Of a stretch of DNA of 64,000 bases, positions 1 through 10,500 are shown one piece after another (within the stretch, counting starts at the first letter, position 1; every line of letters begins with the position of its first letter). Origin of the DNA: Nemopilema nomurai (taxonomy: Eukaryota; Cnidaria; Scyphozoa; Rhizostomeae; Rhizostomatidae). The DNA lies in the NCBI GenBank assembly GCA_003864495.1, contig ML133503.1, forward strand, positions 620,001 through 684,000, read 5' to 3'. The notes under the pieces were generated by a model. The model ran no database searches. It was not told the origin of the DNA and saw only the letters and a program-made list of their open reading frames with translations. Position numbers and translations under genes: made by a program.

Positions 1-424
1 TAATTTTTTCAGACCCAGTAGGGGTTTCAGGGGGTTGGGTCTAATTAGTGCTTGTCTTGGCACCTTTCAATGCAATAAACAGCACTTCATGCTCATGGGA
101 CTTTTCATTCATATTTTAAGCTTGGAAAACTATTCACCAATAAGAATAGAAGAAATTTGGCGAATTAGAATAAAATTGGCTAATTAGAATATGCAAAAAG
201 GTCATTTCAAAGAAACACGATTTTTCTTTGTTATGATTGAAATTACTTCACACTAAGTATGAAAGGGTGCATCGGTCGCTTTTCAATGGATTGTTGCAAA
301 ATATGTCTAAATATAGAATAGAATTTAATTATACGACACGTGTTTCTGGAGAAAAAAAGTATAAAATCCCTAGATTTAGAGCAATCAGATCTAACAGAGG
401 ACTCACATCTACAGAGGATTACTC
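1..424. other. AT-rich non-coding flank left of the Tc1 transposase
   Basis: No exon or RNA gene is recognisable here. The right part is AT-rich, with near-repeats of AATTAGAATA around 160-190, and probably belongs to the 5' flank of the transposon whose transposase starts at 425. I could not find a convincing terminal inverted repeat by matching this stretch to the DNA after 1522, so the left end of the element is undefined. If COG4 is intact, the stretch lies inside one of its introns. Confidence 0.4.
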
Positions 425-1522
425 TTGATGCTTCAGAGGATGGTCTTCCATACAAAGATAAGTGCAAAGACACGGGCCTATGCCTACTATCTACGATTAG
501 AGAGAGGAATATCGTATCGGAAAGTTGCTGATATTTGCAAAATATCTCCTTCGAGTGTTGTACGAATTTCTCGAGAAGGTCTTCAGGTGAAACAACACAA
601 AGAACGAGCTGGACGACCATCAGTTATGAACAAGAGAGAAAGGGCAAGATTTCTTAGAACATTCAAACGAATGAGGAATGAAAATTCAAATATCAAAGTG
701 ATGGATATAGCCAAGGAGAGTGAAATAACACGCAACGTTAGCTACCGGACACTCGTTAGAGTTTTGAATCAAGCGGGGTACAAGTGCTTACGGCCGAGAC
801 GCAAAGGAGTCTTATCGTCTGCAGATAGAAGACAAAGAGTTCGCTATGCCAAAGAGGCCCTTCGAACACACGACCAAAGGTTTTGGTGTGACGAAGTTCT
901 CGTTTATTTGGATGCAGTTTCATTTGTACACAAACAGAATCCCTACAGAGATGCATTGACGCCATGTGGAAGAATCTGGAGAAAATCAAGTGAGGGACTG
1001 GAATATACGACAAAAGGAAGCAAAAGCCTACCTGAGGGGCGGAGGTTGCATGTCATGGTGGGCGTTGGATTTTCTTCAGGGGTAGTAATTGCCGAAGAAT
1101 ACGAGAAGATGAATGGAAGGTGGTTTGCAAAGTTTGCAGAAAATACTTTACAGCATGTACTTTTAGAATGCGCTCATTTCAAAAAGAGGGACAAACTGCT
1201 TTTTGTAATGGATAATGACCCAAGTCAAAACAGCAGAATAGCCAAAGATATGTTGAACGAAATTGGTGCAGAAGTCGTAAAAATACCCCCGAGATCACCA
1301 GACTTGAATCCAATAGAGAATGTATTTCACAACGTAAAACGACAGATGACTAAAGAAGCGCTTAGGGGAAGAATAGAGAAGGAGGACTTCAACGGCTTCA
1401 GAAAGAGGGTACTGAGGACACTTGCCAATTTCAATACTTCTGTCATCGATTCAACGATAAAATCTATGCACGAGCGCCTGAAAATGGTTGTACGTAACGA
1501 AGGACACAGAACAAAGTACTAG
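425..1522 (+). CDS. Tc1-family (DD34E) transposase, intact ORF
   Basis: Cut-and-paste transposase of the Tc1/mariner superfamily, 365 codons without an internal stop. Residues about 10-60 form a helix-turn-helix DNA-binding region (around GISYRKVADICKISPSSVVR), and a second basic segment follows to about 125. The RNase-H-like catalytic core shows D in VYLDAVSF, D in VMDND and E in SPDLNPIENVF. Exactly 34 residues separate the second D from the E, which is the Tc1 signature DD34E. The first methionine at 425 or the one at 434 could be the start. Length is normal for the family (about 340-360 aa). No host-like introns are present. Terminal inverted repeats were not found by eye, so mobility is uncertain although the protein looks complete. 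It sits upstream of the last exons of COG4, probably within an intron. Confidence 0.92.
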   Translation: MMLQRMVFHTKISAKTRAYAYYLRLERGISYRKVADICKISPSSVVRISREGLQVKQHKERAGRPSVMNKRERARFLRTFKRMRNENSNIKVMDIAKESEITRNVSYRTLVRVLNQAGYKCLRPRRKGVLSSADRRQRVRYAKEALRTHDQRFWCDEVLVYLDAVSFVHKQNPYRDALTPCGRIWRKSSEGLEYTTKGSKSLPEGRRLHVMVGVGFSSGVVIAEEYEKMNGRWFAKFAENTLQHVLLECAHFKKRDKLLFVMDNDPSQNSRIAKDMLNEIGAEVVKIPPRSPDLNPIENVFHNVKRQMTKEALRGRIEKEDFNGFRKRVLRTLANFNTSVIDSTIKSMHERLKMVVRNEGHRTKY

Positions 1523-1772
1523 ATTAACTTTATAATGTTTAATACTGATTGATGGCTCTTGCATTGCAACGCTAACCAATAAAGTAGATGAATAGAATCG
1601 TTCCATGGTGCTGCTCCTCCGCACCGACAGCCAGGTGACAATAGAAATGTTTCATTTTTCCCACTTATTCTTTAATTTCTCATGTACACAATATTTTTTT
1701 TCATCAAAAAACTTTCGCATTCTGATTTAAATTTGCTATTCGTTATTTGTAGCGCTTCTCTTCATCTAAAAA

Positions 1773-1799
1773 GCCGCTTGTTTGCTAGCAAGCAAAGGC
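1773..1799. repeat. Imperfect palindrome next to the iterons
   Basis: The perfect core is TTGCTAGCAA, flanked by partly complementary arms (GCC...CTT and AAG...GGC). It could extrude as a stem. It ends 25 bases before the first ACGGTTTACC copy. Rolling-circle origins commonly pair a stem-loop with iterons, so it is a candidate nicking region, but no known nonanucleotide nick motif is visible. Confidence 0.4.
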
Positions 1800-1824
1800 G
1801 CGAGTTGAAAAGTGTCTGTTCTCC

Positions 1825-2225
1825 ACGGTTTACCCCACGGTTTACCATTTGTAAAATGCTTATAACTTTGTTGTTAACTTGAGAAAATTAATTTTTTTTT
1901 TGTAAGAAGTGGTGCAATGCTTTTATGAAGGTAATTGTCAACTTTGATGTAGCTTTGATAAGTGCGAAACGAGAAAATCGAGAAATGGTCCACGGTTTAC
2001 CCTTTTTGCAATTCAAATTTGATGTCTTCAGAAGCTTTCTCATTTTCAACGGTTTACCATACAGTTCCGTAAATTTCTTCCCTCAAAGCGAAGATATTCT
2101 AAAGAAAAGTTCATGTCTGGGTAGGTTTCGTAGAAGCACCACTTCTATAAAAAGATGGGAGCAAATAGTTCACGTGCTGATGAATAAATGGGGAAAAAGT
2201 GCCACGGTTTACCATACGGTTTACC
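1825..2225 (+). repeat. Iteron-like direct repeats ACGGTTTACC, six copies
   Basis: Exact 10-bp copies lie at 1825-1834, 1837-1846, 1992-2001, 2049-2058, 2204-2213 and 2216-2225, all in the same orientation. The first two and the last two each form a pair with a 12-bp period, close to one helical turn. The array lies downstream of the Rep stop codon on the same side as a palindrome. In rolling-circle replicons such short direct repeats are the Rep binding sites, so an origin role is inferred from position and spacing. No further copies were noticed near the Rep start. Confidence 0.6.
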
Positions 2226-2396
2226 ATTTGGACGACCATTCGGGGATGCATCGCAGCACAAGAATGTGCTCGAGACATTGCCACTGCCTAGGTGGTCTTT
2301 GTTAAGTATCAAGACTTTATTGAAGACAATAGCAATCCAGCATAGTAAATCAAGAAAAAACAAAGCATGCGATCATTAATGACAGTGGATGTCACT

Positions 2397-2402
2397 TTTT
2401 AT
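2397..2402 (-). terminator. AATAAA poly(A) signal overlapping the Rep stop codon
   Basis: On the minus strand the last codons run CAA TAA AAA, so the hexamer AATAAA contains the stop codon TAA. Such overlap is typical of compact viral or transposon genes and implies a very short 3' UTR. Confidence 0.6.
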
Positions 2403-3703
2403 TGTCGCTCTAAAACGAGTTTGGCAAAACAATGCCCACAGGAAGGAACACTTCTCTGCACACGCTCTTCGAACTGATGTCTGAAGTTGAAGACTCGCCA
2501 TCGAACGTTCATCATTTCCGTCTCGCGTTCATCAAACATGGAGCCTTTGATGAAAGTGATGGGTGCTTTTGCAGTGGCAAAGACGGGAGTGCCAAGGCTG
2601 AGCTCGATATCCTTGCTATAGGATGTCTTAGGAGCAGCGAAGTGGACAACTGCACCTTCGAGCAACTGCAGCATGTCACTCCACGGAAGTATGACAGGTG
2701 ACCATCTAAAATCATTGAGAAATATAACCTCCTTTTCTTCGACTCCAAGCCATGCATAGGAACATGTGGCTGGAGAAAGAAAGGCGTTATAAACAACCCT
2801 GACTGGGTCGAGGATAAAGGTTTTGCCGCAATTCGCTGGGCCACAAATGTAAATATTTCGGCCCTTGCCACGACCTTTGTCGAGTAACGTAAAGATGGCC
2901 TCGGCAAAAACAGGTTGGTCGATTGAATTTTTCTCTAGTATTTCTAAGGCACATTGGAGCCATTCCCCCTTGCAGACACAGGGAGAAGCCAGCTGTTGCT
3001 GCAAGATCTGAACCCTTGTCATTCCTGCTCTTTGTAGCTTCGAATTTGCCATCTCCATCTCCCACGTCGTATCCAGCAATTCCCTGATTTTCTTATCGCT
3101 TCGTCCTAGGACAAAGTCGTACAGACGCGAGTCCCCTTGGTCTACAGAGGATCTTGCAAGGCCAAGCAGCTCCAAGCGAGAATGCACTTTGTGCTTGATG
3201 GCCATCCTGGCAACATCAGGATTCGATAGACGCTTTGGTTTTTTGGACCTTTTAGAACATTTATTCCTTTTAGCTCTTGTAGCCTCTGCTGTTTTTGGAG
3301 CTGCTACATGAGGATGTTGCTCGCTTTTAATAAAAGCCCCGTCTTCCTTCGCAACATAATTGAAGGCAGTGTGGTAGCCACTGTGGCCAGAAAAGTTAAC
3401 AGTAATTTTGTGGCGATCATTTAGATGCGTTTTTACCTTCACCCACCTTTGAATACGGTCGAGAAGGACACACATATGAAAATGATATGCACCATTCTTG
3501 TGCTGCTCCATACAGCATGCCCATTGCTCCACAGTAGCATTGGTGCTTTCGTTAAAAGCATTTACCACGATTGTGGAGAACTTTTCGCGGTCAAAGATTT
3601 TAGTGTCCGCATCACTGTATGTAATCAGGTAAACTTTTCTCACAACACGTCTTCCAAGATTTTCTGGTGCTTCCACCTCGTTAGATTGAGTTCCAGTTGC
3701 CAT
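2399..3703 (-). CDS. Rolling-circle Rep protein (HUH endonuclease plus SF3 helicase)
   Basis: Intact 434-codon ORF with the architecture of replication initiators of CRESS-DNA viruses, parvoviruses and related eukaryotic transposons. N-terminal HUH domain: motif I YLITYSDAD (about 26-34), HUH motif as YHFHMCV (about 72-78), and catalytic tyrosine/lysine motif NYVAKED (about 115-121). The middle is basic (RAKRNKCSKRSKKPKR). SF3 helicase: Walker A GPANCGKTF, Walker B EVIFLNDFRW, and a motif-C region GTPVFATAKAPI in which the usual terminal asparagine is not seen. The C-terminus has a CxxC (SCGHCF). The start is the ATG at 3703. The TAA stop is embedded in AATAAA, so it doubles as a poly(A) signal. 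No introns. It may be a Replitron-like transposon or an endogenised viral Rep; no capsid gene is present nearby. Function is inferred from motifs only. Confidence 0.9.
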   Translation of the reverse strand: MATGTQSNEVEAPENLGRRVVRKVYLITYSDADTKIFDREKFSTIVVNAFNESTNATVEQWACCMEQHKNGAYHFHMCVLLDRIQRWVKVKTHLNDRHKITVNFSGHSGYHTAFNYVAKEDGAFIKSEQHPHVAAPKTAEATRAKRNKCSKRSKKPKRLSNPDVARMAIKHKVHSRLELLGLARSSVDQGDSRLYDFVLGRSDKKIRELLDTTWEMEMANSKLQRAGMTRVQILQQQLASPCVCKGEWLQCALEILEKNSIDQPVFAEAIFTLLDKGRGKGRNIYICGPANCGKTFILDPVRVVYNAFLSPATCSYAWLGVEEKEVIFLNDFRWSPVILPWSDMLQLLEGAVVHFAAPKTSYSKDIELSLGTPVFATAKAPITFIKGSMFDERETEMMNVRWRVFNFRHQFEERVQRSVPSCGHCFAKLVLERQ

Positions 3704-5242
3704 ATCAATAAACGTAGTATGTTGCGTAAATTTTCAAATTGCACGACTGGCAAAAAAATTGGCAGTTATTACCTCGATCGCTTTTGTACACAGCCTCGAT
3801 CTCAAAACGCCTCGGCTTACGTTTATTGGAGCTTCTCAAAGTTTTACTCACGTAAAAAAATTTTTTATTCTGAAACAAGCTTAAAATGTTTTTGTCCATT
3901 GTCCATGCCCAATTTCCAGTTTCCCTTTGAGTAAACATTTTCATAATGTAGCTAGATAAGTCAATAAAGTAGCTCTTTTCAATAGGACTTATCAATAAAA
4001 GTGCTACTATTCTAGCCTCCTTTAACTATGCAATTTTTCATAATAAGTCTAATATACTCAAGTTGACGTACGTGAAAATCTAACTAGATCACTTTTCCAA
4101 GCAAATTTGATTCTTCATGGATGCTTATGGGTAACAAAGTTGATCCCCGGGGGGTCACGGTATTCTAGTATTCAAGAATCAAGAACACCCCCATAGCTTA
4201 AAACTGGCTTGGAATTTTGAAAAAATAACCTGAAAAATGAGATCAGCGCCATCGAAAACCTATGGTTTGATAATGGTTTTGGGGTCATTATTAACAGTTT
4301 TGAATAAAAATTTCAGACAATGCCTGCCAAAAGTCCTTGGAACACCTCATTATTTTCTCTGGTTTTCGCATTTTTCATTTCCTTGACACGCCACAAGCTG
4401 TTAATCCCCCTCCTCCCCCCTAAAACAATGTTGGTAACAAAGTAAAGCATCCAGTCAATCTGGGGAAAAAGTTTGGTCTAAAATTGACGCTTCGTTTAGC
4501 AGCAACACAACATTGTTCGAAGGGGGGGAGGGGGATAAGTGAACGCGAGTCAAAGAATTGTCGTAAGTGTGCCAACAATTTTGGCAGGCATTGTAGTCTT
4601 CCAGCTACTGCTGCCACTAAACCACCACATCGGCACATTCCTCACTCTATGTCATCACATCTAAAGACAATACGCAGTTCTAACCAAGTGATTGATTGAA
4701 TGTTGGATGGCTTTCACTACCAATCTTTATGAACCTGCTAATGGAACTTATTTAAATGCAGTGTACCTAGCTAAAGAGCCTTTCACCTTTCCCATAATGT
4801 ATTTCCTGAACATCATTCCCATGGTGTTTGAAATTAGACACACTCCTTTCATCGCAGGACATGTTACTGCGCAGGGTTATTTTGTGGTAGCTTTGTCTTG
4901 TAAGAGACTGCCTTTTGAAATTGCCACTGCAGGCTCGAGTCCTGTCATGTCGGGCTTCTTGCTTGCGTTTCGTTCAGTGGAAAGCTGCACTAAGATTTAA
5001 ACTGCTCTACCTGGTATGCTCAATAAAGATCTTTTTGATGGCCTGCTTTGCGTGTTATTTATCATATATTACCAACTATTTGTTATATTTTCACAAATTA
5101 ATCCTTTTGCCTAATTCTTCTGTTGAATGGCCTTTACAATGTAACAGCATTTTTTTCCTCAGTCTGCTCCTGTGATAATTTGAAGAATCCTTTTGATTCG
5201 GAGTTTTACTCTTTTTAACCTACCTTTAACGATGTTTAATAG
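3704..5242. other. Non-coding stretch between Rep and COG4 exons
   Basis: It contains the upstream region of Rep (3704-4000) and a foldback element at 4317-4594. ORFs at 4420-4699, 4692-5000 and 4915-5175 match no COG4 segment and look like chance frames. The expected COG4 exon preceding the one at 5243 is not present, so the stretch is most simply read as COG4 intron. Confidence 0.5.
4317..4594. repeat. Foldback (long inverted-repeat) MITE-like element
   Basis: The left end ACAATGCCTGCCAAAA is mirrored at the right end as TTTTGGCAGGCATTGT. Further in, a C-rich stretch followed by ACAATGTT near 4405-4432 is mirrored by AACATTGT followed by a G-rich stretch near 4508-4534. The two arms are therefore imperfectly complementary over roughly 120 bases. 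No coding capacity and no clear target-site duplication. Probably a non-autonomous DNA transposon. Confidence 0.6.
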
Positions 5243-7139
5243 GCCGGAATTACCCAACTTTGCAATAACGGAGTGCTGCCAAAGATGTCGAAAACTATAG
5301 AGGGCTATTCCAGCATAAATCATATTCTAAATGAGGTAAGTCTTTTCAGATGAGGCCCTTCTTCCTAGATAAACCTATAGATAGATGGTAGTGTCAGCTA
5401 AAACCATATCAACGCCTTTCGCTTTTCAAGAGGCAGAAATCTCTTGTTCTGCAGATTCAAATACTTGTGATATGAATTTTTTTTCATTTTCCCTCTAGCA
5501 AGAAGTTTCGTTATCAGATCCATTTATTCAAAATATGATCGCAGACATAGATACATGTCTATCATCATTAAAGGTATGTTTAATCTCAGTTCCAGTTGTT
5601 TATTTCTAGTTCCAGTGAAAAACGTCTGTTTGTATAGAGGTGCTTTTATAATCTTCTAGTTACATTAAATCAGCATATAAGATTGTATATAAATGCGGTT
5701 TCATATTAATGTTATGAGCTGTAGTCAGTACAAATACACATGTTTTTATAATTGCATTTCAATGAGTATGACGGTATGAGAGCAAAGTTCTAGTTGCAGC
5801 TTCTGGTGAAAAATAGTGCATACTGTTTAATGTATTACAAGTATATGAGCTGAAGACGCGATTGCATCGATAGCATATGCGCAATGGTATCACCCTGTGC
5901 TCTGAGAGTCATCATCATAATCATCATTTTCTCGTTCAGGATTCCTTAACCAGCTCTAATCATGAAGACATGGTAAACCTCGTCTGTTCTGAAATAGCAA
6001 CGCGCTTAGAAAAGGCAGTGATGAAGAGCAGTTTCAACAGGGTAAGTAACAATAAATCCAAGAGAGTTGTATGCAAAGTGCTATTGTCAGTTTTGATTCA
6101 AAATCATTACCATAATCGACCGTCAACTTGACCAATTCAATGAACGGTTCTAATTGTGCTATCATTGCGGATCTCACGCGTTTATTATACGCTTGGAAAA
6201 AATATTATGCGTAATCGGAGAAATGATAGATAACAAGACATCCATATTGGTACAACAGAGTGGCAATATTTGTATCATAACTAAAATATATTTTACTACA
6301 GTGTCAATTTAAATAATTCTGACAAGTCTAAACGACATAATGATGTAAGCTAACTCCAAGCTCTGTCCCATAAAATTGACCTGACGTGTCACCAAAACTG
6401 ACGTGTCATCAATGCCTGTAGCAATAAATTAATGAATCTAATCAGGGCTCTTCTGTGTCGCCTAACAGCTTGGTGGTTTGCAGTTTGACAAAGAGCTCCG
6501 AGCTCTTGTTGGTTGTTTAACAAATACCGCTGAGTGGACAGTAAGGGACAAATTCGCACGGCTTACTCAGATCGCCACAATATTGAACCTGGAAAAGGTA
6601 AGTCACTGTACGATGTTTTCTTCTATTCAATCAATTATCAAAAAATAGTATCAAAAGTGAGGTCTTGGAGTTCGAGGGACGTTGATTTCGCTTTATATCT
6701 GATATTATTTATTGCAACATCTGAAATCTATCCCATCTCAATTAATAGGTGGGGGAGCTACTGGATTACTGGGGGGCGAATTCAGGGCCTATGACGTGGC
6801 GGTTGACTCCAGCAGAAGTGCGCCAGGTCTTAGTTCTCAGGTGAGCTGGAGAGGACTTCCCGAATTATTTGCATTTGATTTAACTCTAGTCAGATTCTGA
6901 TGATATAGTTTTTGTTGCAAGTTAAACCTCCTGTTTCTGGTATTTACATCACTATGGTCAGACATTCTGACATGAATATGAGCATGTTCACAACATTGCC
7001 ATGTACTAGGTACTATTTACAAACGGAAGACCTCATCATGCGATTTCTATTTATGACGTCACAGTATGATTAACGGAATTGATGTTCGTCTTTCAGGGTC
7101 GATTTCAGAACAGAAGACATACAACGGTTGAGGCTATGA
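5243..7139 (+). CDS. COG4: Conserved oligomeric Golgi complex subunit 4, C-terminal exons
   Basis: Subunit of the COG tethering complex that directs retrograde vesicle traffic within the Golgi. Six exons encode the C-terminal part: 5243-5335, 5499-5573, 5940-6041, 6469-6597, 6749-6840 and 7097-7139, all with GT-AG junctions and a continuous frame. Recognisable stretches include the tract ending [59 protein letters not shown], and the end EDIQRLRL followed by TGA. These match the conserved COG4 C-terminus that packs into the helical bundle. Family proteins are about 780 aa; only about 178 codons are here. The exon at 5243 is preceded by an acceptor AG and an in-frame stop, so it is internal. 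Earlier exons were not found in 1-5242, implying a large transposon-filled intron or a gene broken further upstream. Convergent with the tubulin gene. Confidence 0.92.
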
Positions 7140-7585
7140 GACTTCCGACAAAAGTAGCTTTAGTGACACTAAATAACTACCACTAAATATGTGTATGCCA
7201 CACGCCCTTTAGTTGTGCCGCAAATGGTAAATAATTGAGATAACATTAATTTAATTTCAAGTCAGTGATAAGATAGCATAAATATAAGTTAGGTCGGTCG
7301 TATGAGGTTTATCGTATTTGAATATTTTTCCAAAAACGTTGTTTTTGACTTGTCTAACCTCTTTTAACTACACGAAGTTCTTTCATAGAGGCCCATAGTA
7401 ATACCAATAATAGTATTTTGTTTCAATGTAAATCTGTCGTCAATTGTTTTTTTTGACATCGACCCTTGCCTGTTTTCATTTAGGCCCGATTTTCATTGCC
7501 TCGTTTCTTCTTCGACCCCGGTGAGCCTTCTGTCATTGACAAAGATACTAGATTCTGCTTGCGAAGCATCGGTCCCTTGTGTTGA
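7140..7585. other. Convergent intergenic region, COG4 3' end to tubulin 3' end
   Basis: Non-coding and AT-rich. It should contain the 3' UTRs of both converging genes. No repeat, RNA gene or other exon is visible. Confidence 0.5.
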
Positions 7586-10500
7586 TCAGATTTCGAATCC
7601 AGAATCAAGGTCCTCGAGGGAGTCGTCTAGATCGCCGTCCACGACTTTACTTCCTGCAGTTTCTTCCGTGTATTGTTGGTACTCGGATATGAGGTCATTG
7701 ATATTCGAACTGGCCTGTAGGATTGGTGCAAAACAAGAAGTTAGATATGTGAGTTTGACATTCAATGTCACTCACTCGAGTAACAAGCTATGTGTATTAA
7801 CCATTTATAAACCTTCGTGGTTTTAAACTTTATAAGCCTTTATCAGGCTGCAGCTAAGAAGCTTGTCAAAGTTACCAAGCACTACTGCATTTTCAAGATA
7901 CTCCTGCCAAGGCAATTTTCAACTTGCAATTAGGTTATTAGACTATTATGTTGTAAGATACATGGCCAATATCTGTGCCTTCTTTTTCGTTACTTACGTC
8001 ATTAAAACTGAGTGGATCCAAGCCTTCGTTTGTGTACCAGTGCAAAAAAGCCTTGCGTTTAAACATCTTGCAGAACTGGTCTCTGATCCTCTGTATAACG
8101 TCTTGCAGAGCGGTGTTATTGGCCAGAAAGGAGGCGCCGATCTTTTGGCCTAATGGCGGCTCGTTGCAAACAGAGACCTTCGCGTTGTTGGGTATCCATT
8201 CCACAAACAGCCCACTATGCTTGTGCTGCATCTTCATAATGGCATCCTCTACCTCTCGCATCACTACCTGGCCTCTAAACATGGCAGCAAATGTCAAATA
8301 CCTTCCGGCACTTGGATTGCACGCACACATTATGTTCTTTGCCTCGAATAGGTCGCGCGTTATTTCCTCAACCGACTCATTGTAAAAGGCCTGATTGGCA
8401 CTGGAGCGAAGTGGTGCTAGGCCCGCCATGAAGAAATGGAGCCGTGGGAATGGTATCATATTGACAGCCAACTTGCGCAGGTCAGAGTTGAGCTGAAATT
8501 TGAATCATAAAGATTTATTCCTGTTCCAGTTTTGTTAAGGACTATAATTACTAATAATTACAAATTATGGGCTTTTAGAAAAAAAAGCGAAACGGCTATA
8601 TCAAAATCAGTTTTGATTATACCATTTTCTAACATTGGTCATGGCTATCCGAATATAGGATCATTTTCTCGTCGCAAAACACCCCTAACTGTGCCCTATC
8701 TAACTAATCAAGACACCAAATCGTTTAAAATGACATTGTTTAACCCTTAGCTTGCTAGGACTGGAGTTTTGGCCATCAATACGATTACGTCATCGATAAC
8801 GTCATGCCATCGATAAGACATCAACAGAAATGCGAATTCTCACCTGCCCTGGGAACCTTAATGTCGTCGTCACGCCACTTAATGTCTGTGCTATTAGGCT
8901 GTTTAGATTTTGGTACGCGACTTTCTTGCACTTGAGGTTTCTTGTGCAAATATCGTACAATGCTTCATTGTCCATGCAGAAGACCTCATCGCTCCATTCA
9001 ATCAGCTGGTCCATCGCGAGCAAGCTATTGTACGGCTCCACAACAATGTCGGAAACCTTGGGCGACGGCAGCACGCTCACGCAAGAGAAAATGCGATCGG
9101 GGTACTCCTCTCGCAGCAGATTCAATATCAAAGTGCCCAGACCGGAGCCTGTTCCACCCCCAAGCGCATGCATCAGCTGGAACCCTTGCAGACAGTCCGC
9201 AGCTTCTGCTTCTTTGCGGAGAATGTCGAATATTTCGCCAACTTTCGATGCACCTTTCGACATAAACCCCGTTGCCCAGTTGTTACCAGCTCCCCCACTT
9301 CCTGTAACAGAAACACTCTTGTCATTATACATTTTTATAGATATTTGAAGAACGTGATAAGGTTTCTGGAGCAGTGAAATAAAATTTCGAATAACATCAG
9401 TCAGCTCTGTTGAGCTTTGTTCTACATGCACAACATTGAATCGTCTTACCGTACACAAAGTTGTCTGGACGATAGAGAGCCCCATTTGGCCCCCCTCTTA
9501 TTGCATCCAGCGGCCCCGGCTCCAAATCAATCAATGCGGTTCGAGGCACGTATCTTTGATCTATGCAAAGAGAAGGCACGACATTATGGCATGCTTTGAG
9601 CAAGAATATTCGAAACAGCTAGTAGACAACGAGGAAAGGACAAACGTCATTCACTCTGGCTTTAATGGCAAAGAGGCGTGTCCAGGCTATACGATCAAGT
9701 TCGGTAGAAATTTATTGTAAACTCAAAAAGAATATTTTTATGTTATCATGCAGGATAAAAAAGAATTATCTGGGAAGGTATTCATTAGAAACTTCTCCTA
9801 GGAAGGTGTTCGTTAAAGTCTCAATTTTAGTGCCAAACAGGTTCCAAATTTCCAATATTATAACTAAGTTTTGAAAATCATGTTACTTATATGCACTTAA
9901 ATTTGCGCATAGAAAATGAAGTAACCGCAACATATAGTACCGCTGTCTCTTTCTACCCTTTCTTTGAGATCGAGACTTACCTTGCAGTTCGTGAAAAAAG
10001 ACCTCTGTTCTACCCAGACTTTGGTCATCTTTGTTTGTCTTGAGTCCGTTACTTCCGATGCTGTGCTCTTTACAAATAAGATCCCAAAACTATGAAAAAA
10101 TGAAGTATGGAAACGTGATGCCGATAAGGTTCTTGCGAACTTATAACCAAGAAAATATAAACAGCGAAATTTAGATAGCATGCCCTCGTACCCATGCGGC
10201 CTCGATCTAGTGAATGGCATCCTACAAACATCACAAAAATGTTATTCTTATCAAAATGCAAAAGAATTATTACATAGTTTCTTTGCCCTTTTTAATTCTT
10301 CAGTAGAAACTGAAATTCTATATAATTAATCAAATAATATTTCACAAAGTCCCTACCCTCCTATATTGACAAGATTCGTCAGTACAATTTTTGAACACAA
10401 GTCAATAATTTAATTTCGCAGATGGTAGTATCAGCTGCGTTCTAAGATATTTTATTTATGAAGAATTCACTTAGATGGATGCCATCACCAGTCAATAAAC

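Larger units (their letters stand above)
1523..2398. other. AT-rich spacer holding an iteron-like array and a palindrome
   Basis: This spacer separates the Tc1 transposase from the stop codon of the minus-strand Rep gene. No protein-coding exon is evident; short ORFs here arise from the repeats. It contains a near-palindromic segment at 1773-1799 and six copies of ACGGTTTACC between 1825 and 2225, described separately. The boundary between the two mobile elements must lie somewhere here but is not marked by any repeat I can see. Confidence 0.5.

Noticed and set aside
120..1600. Possible inverted repeats around the Tc1 transposase (CTATTCA and ATTGG motifs)
   Set aside because: Only 5-7 base matches in AT-rich DNA; no flanking TA duplication could be tied to them.
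2145..2363. Minus-strand ORF with repeated NGKPYGKP
   Set aside because: The peptide repeat is a translation of the ACGGTTTACC iterons and has no independent coding evidence.
4692..5175. ORFs just upstream of the first COG4 exon seen
   Set aside because: They do not resemble any COG4 segment, overlap each other in different frames and lack suitable splice sites in phase with the exon at 5243.
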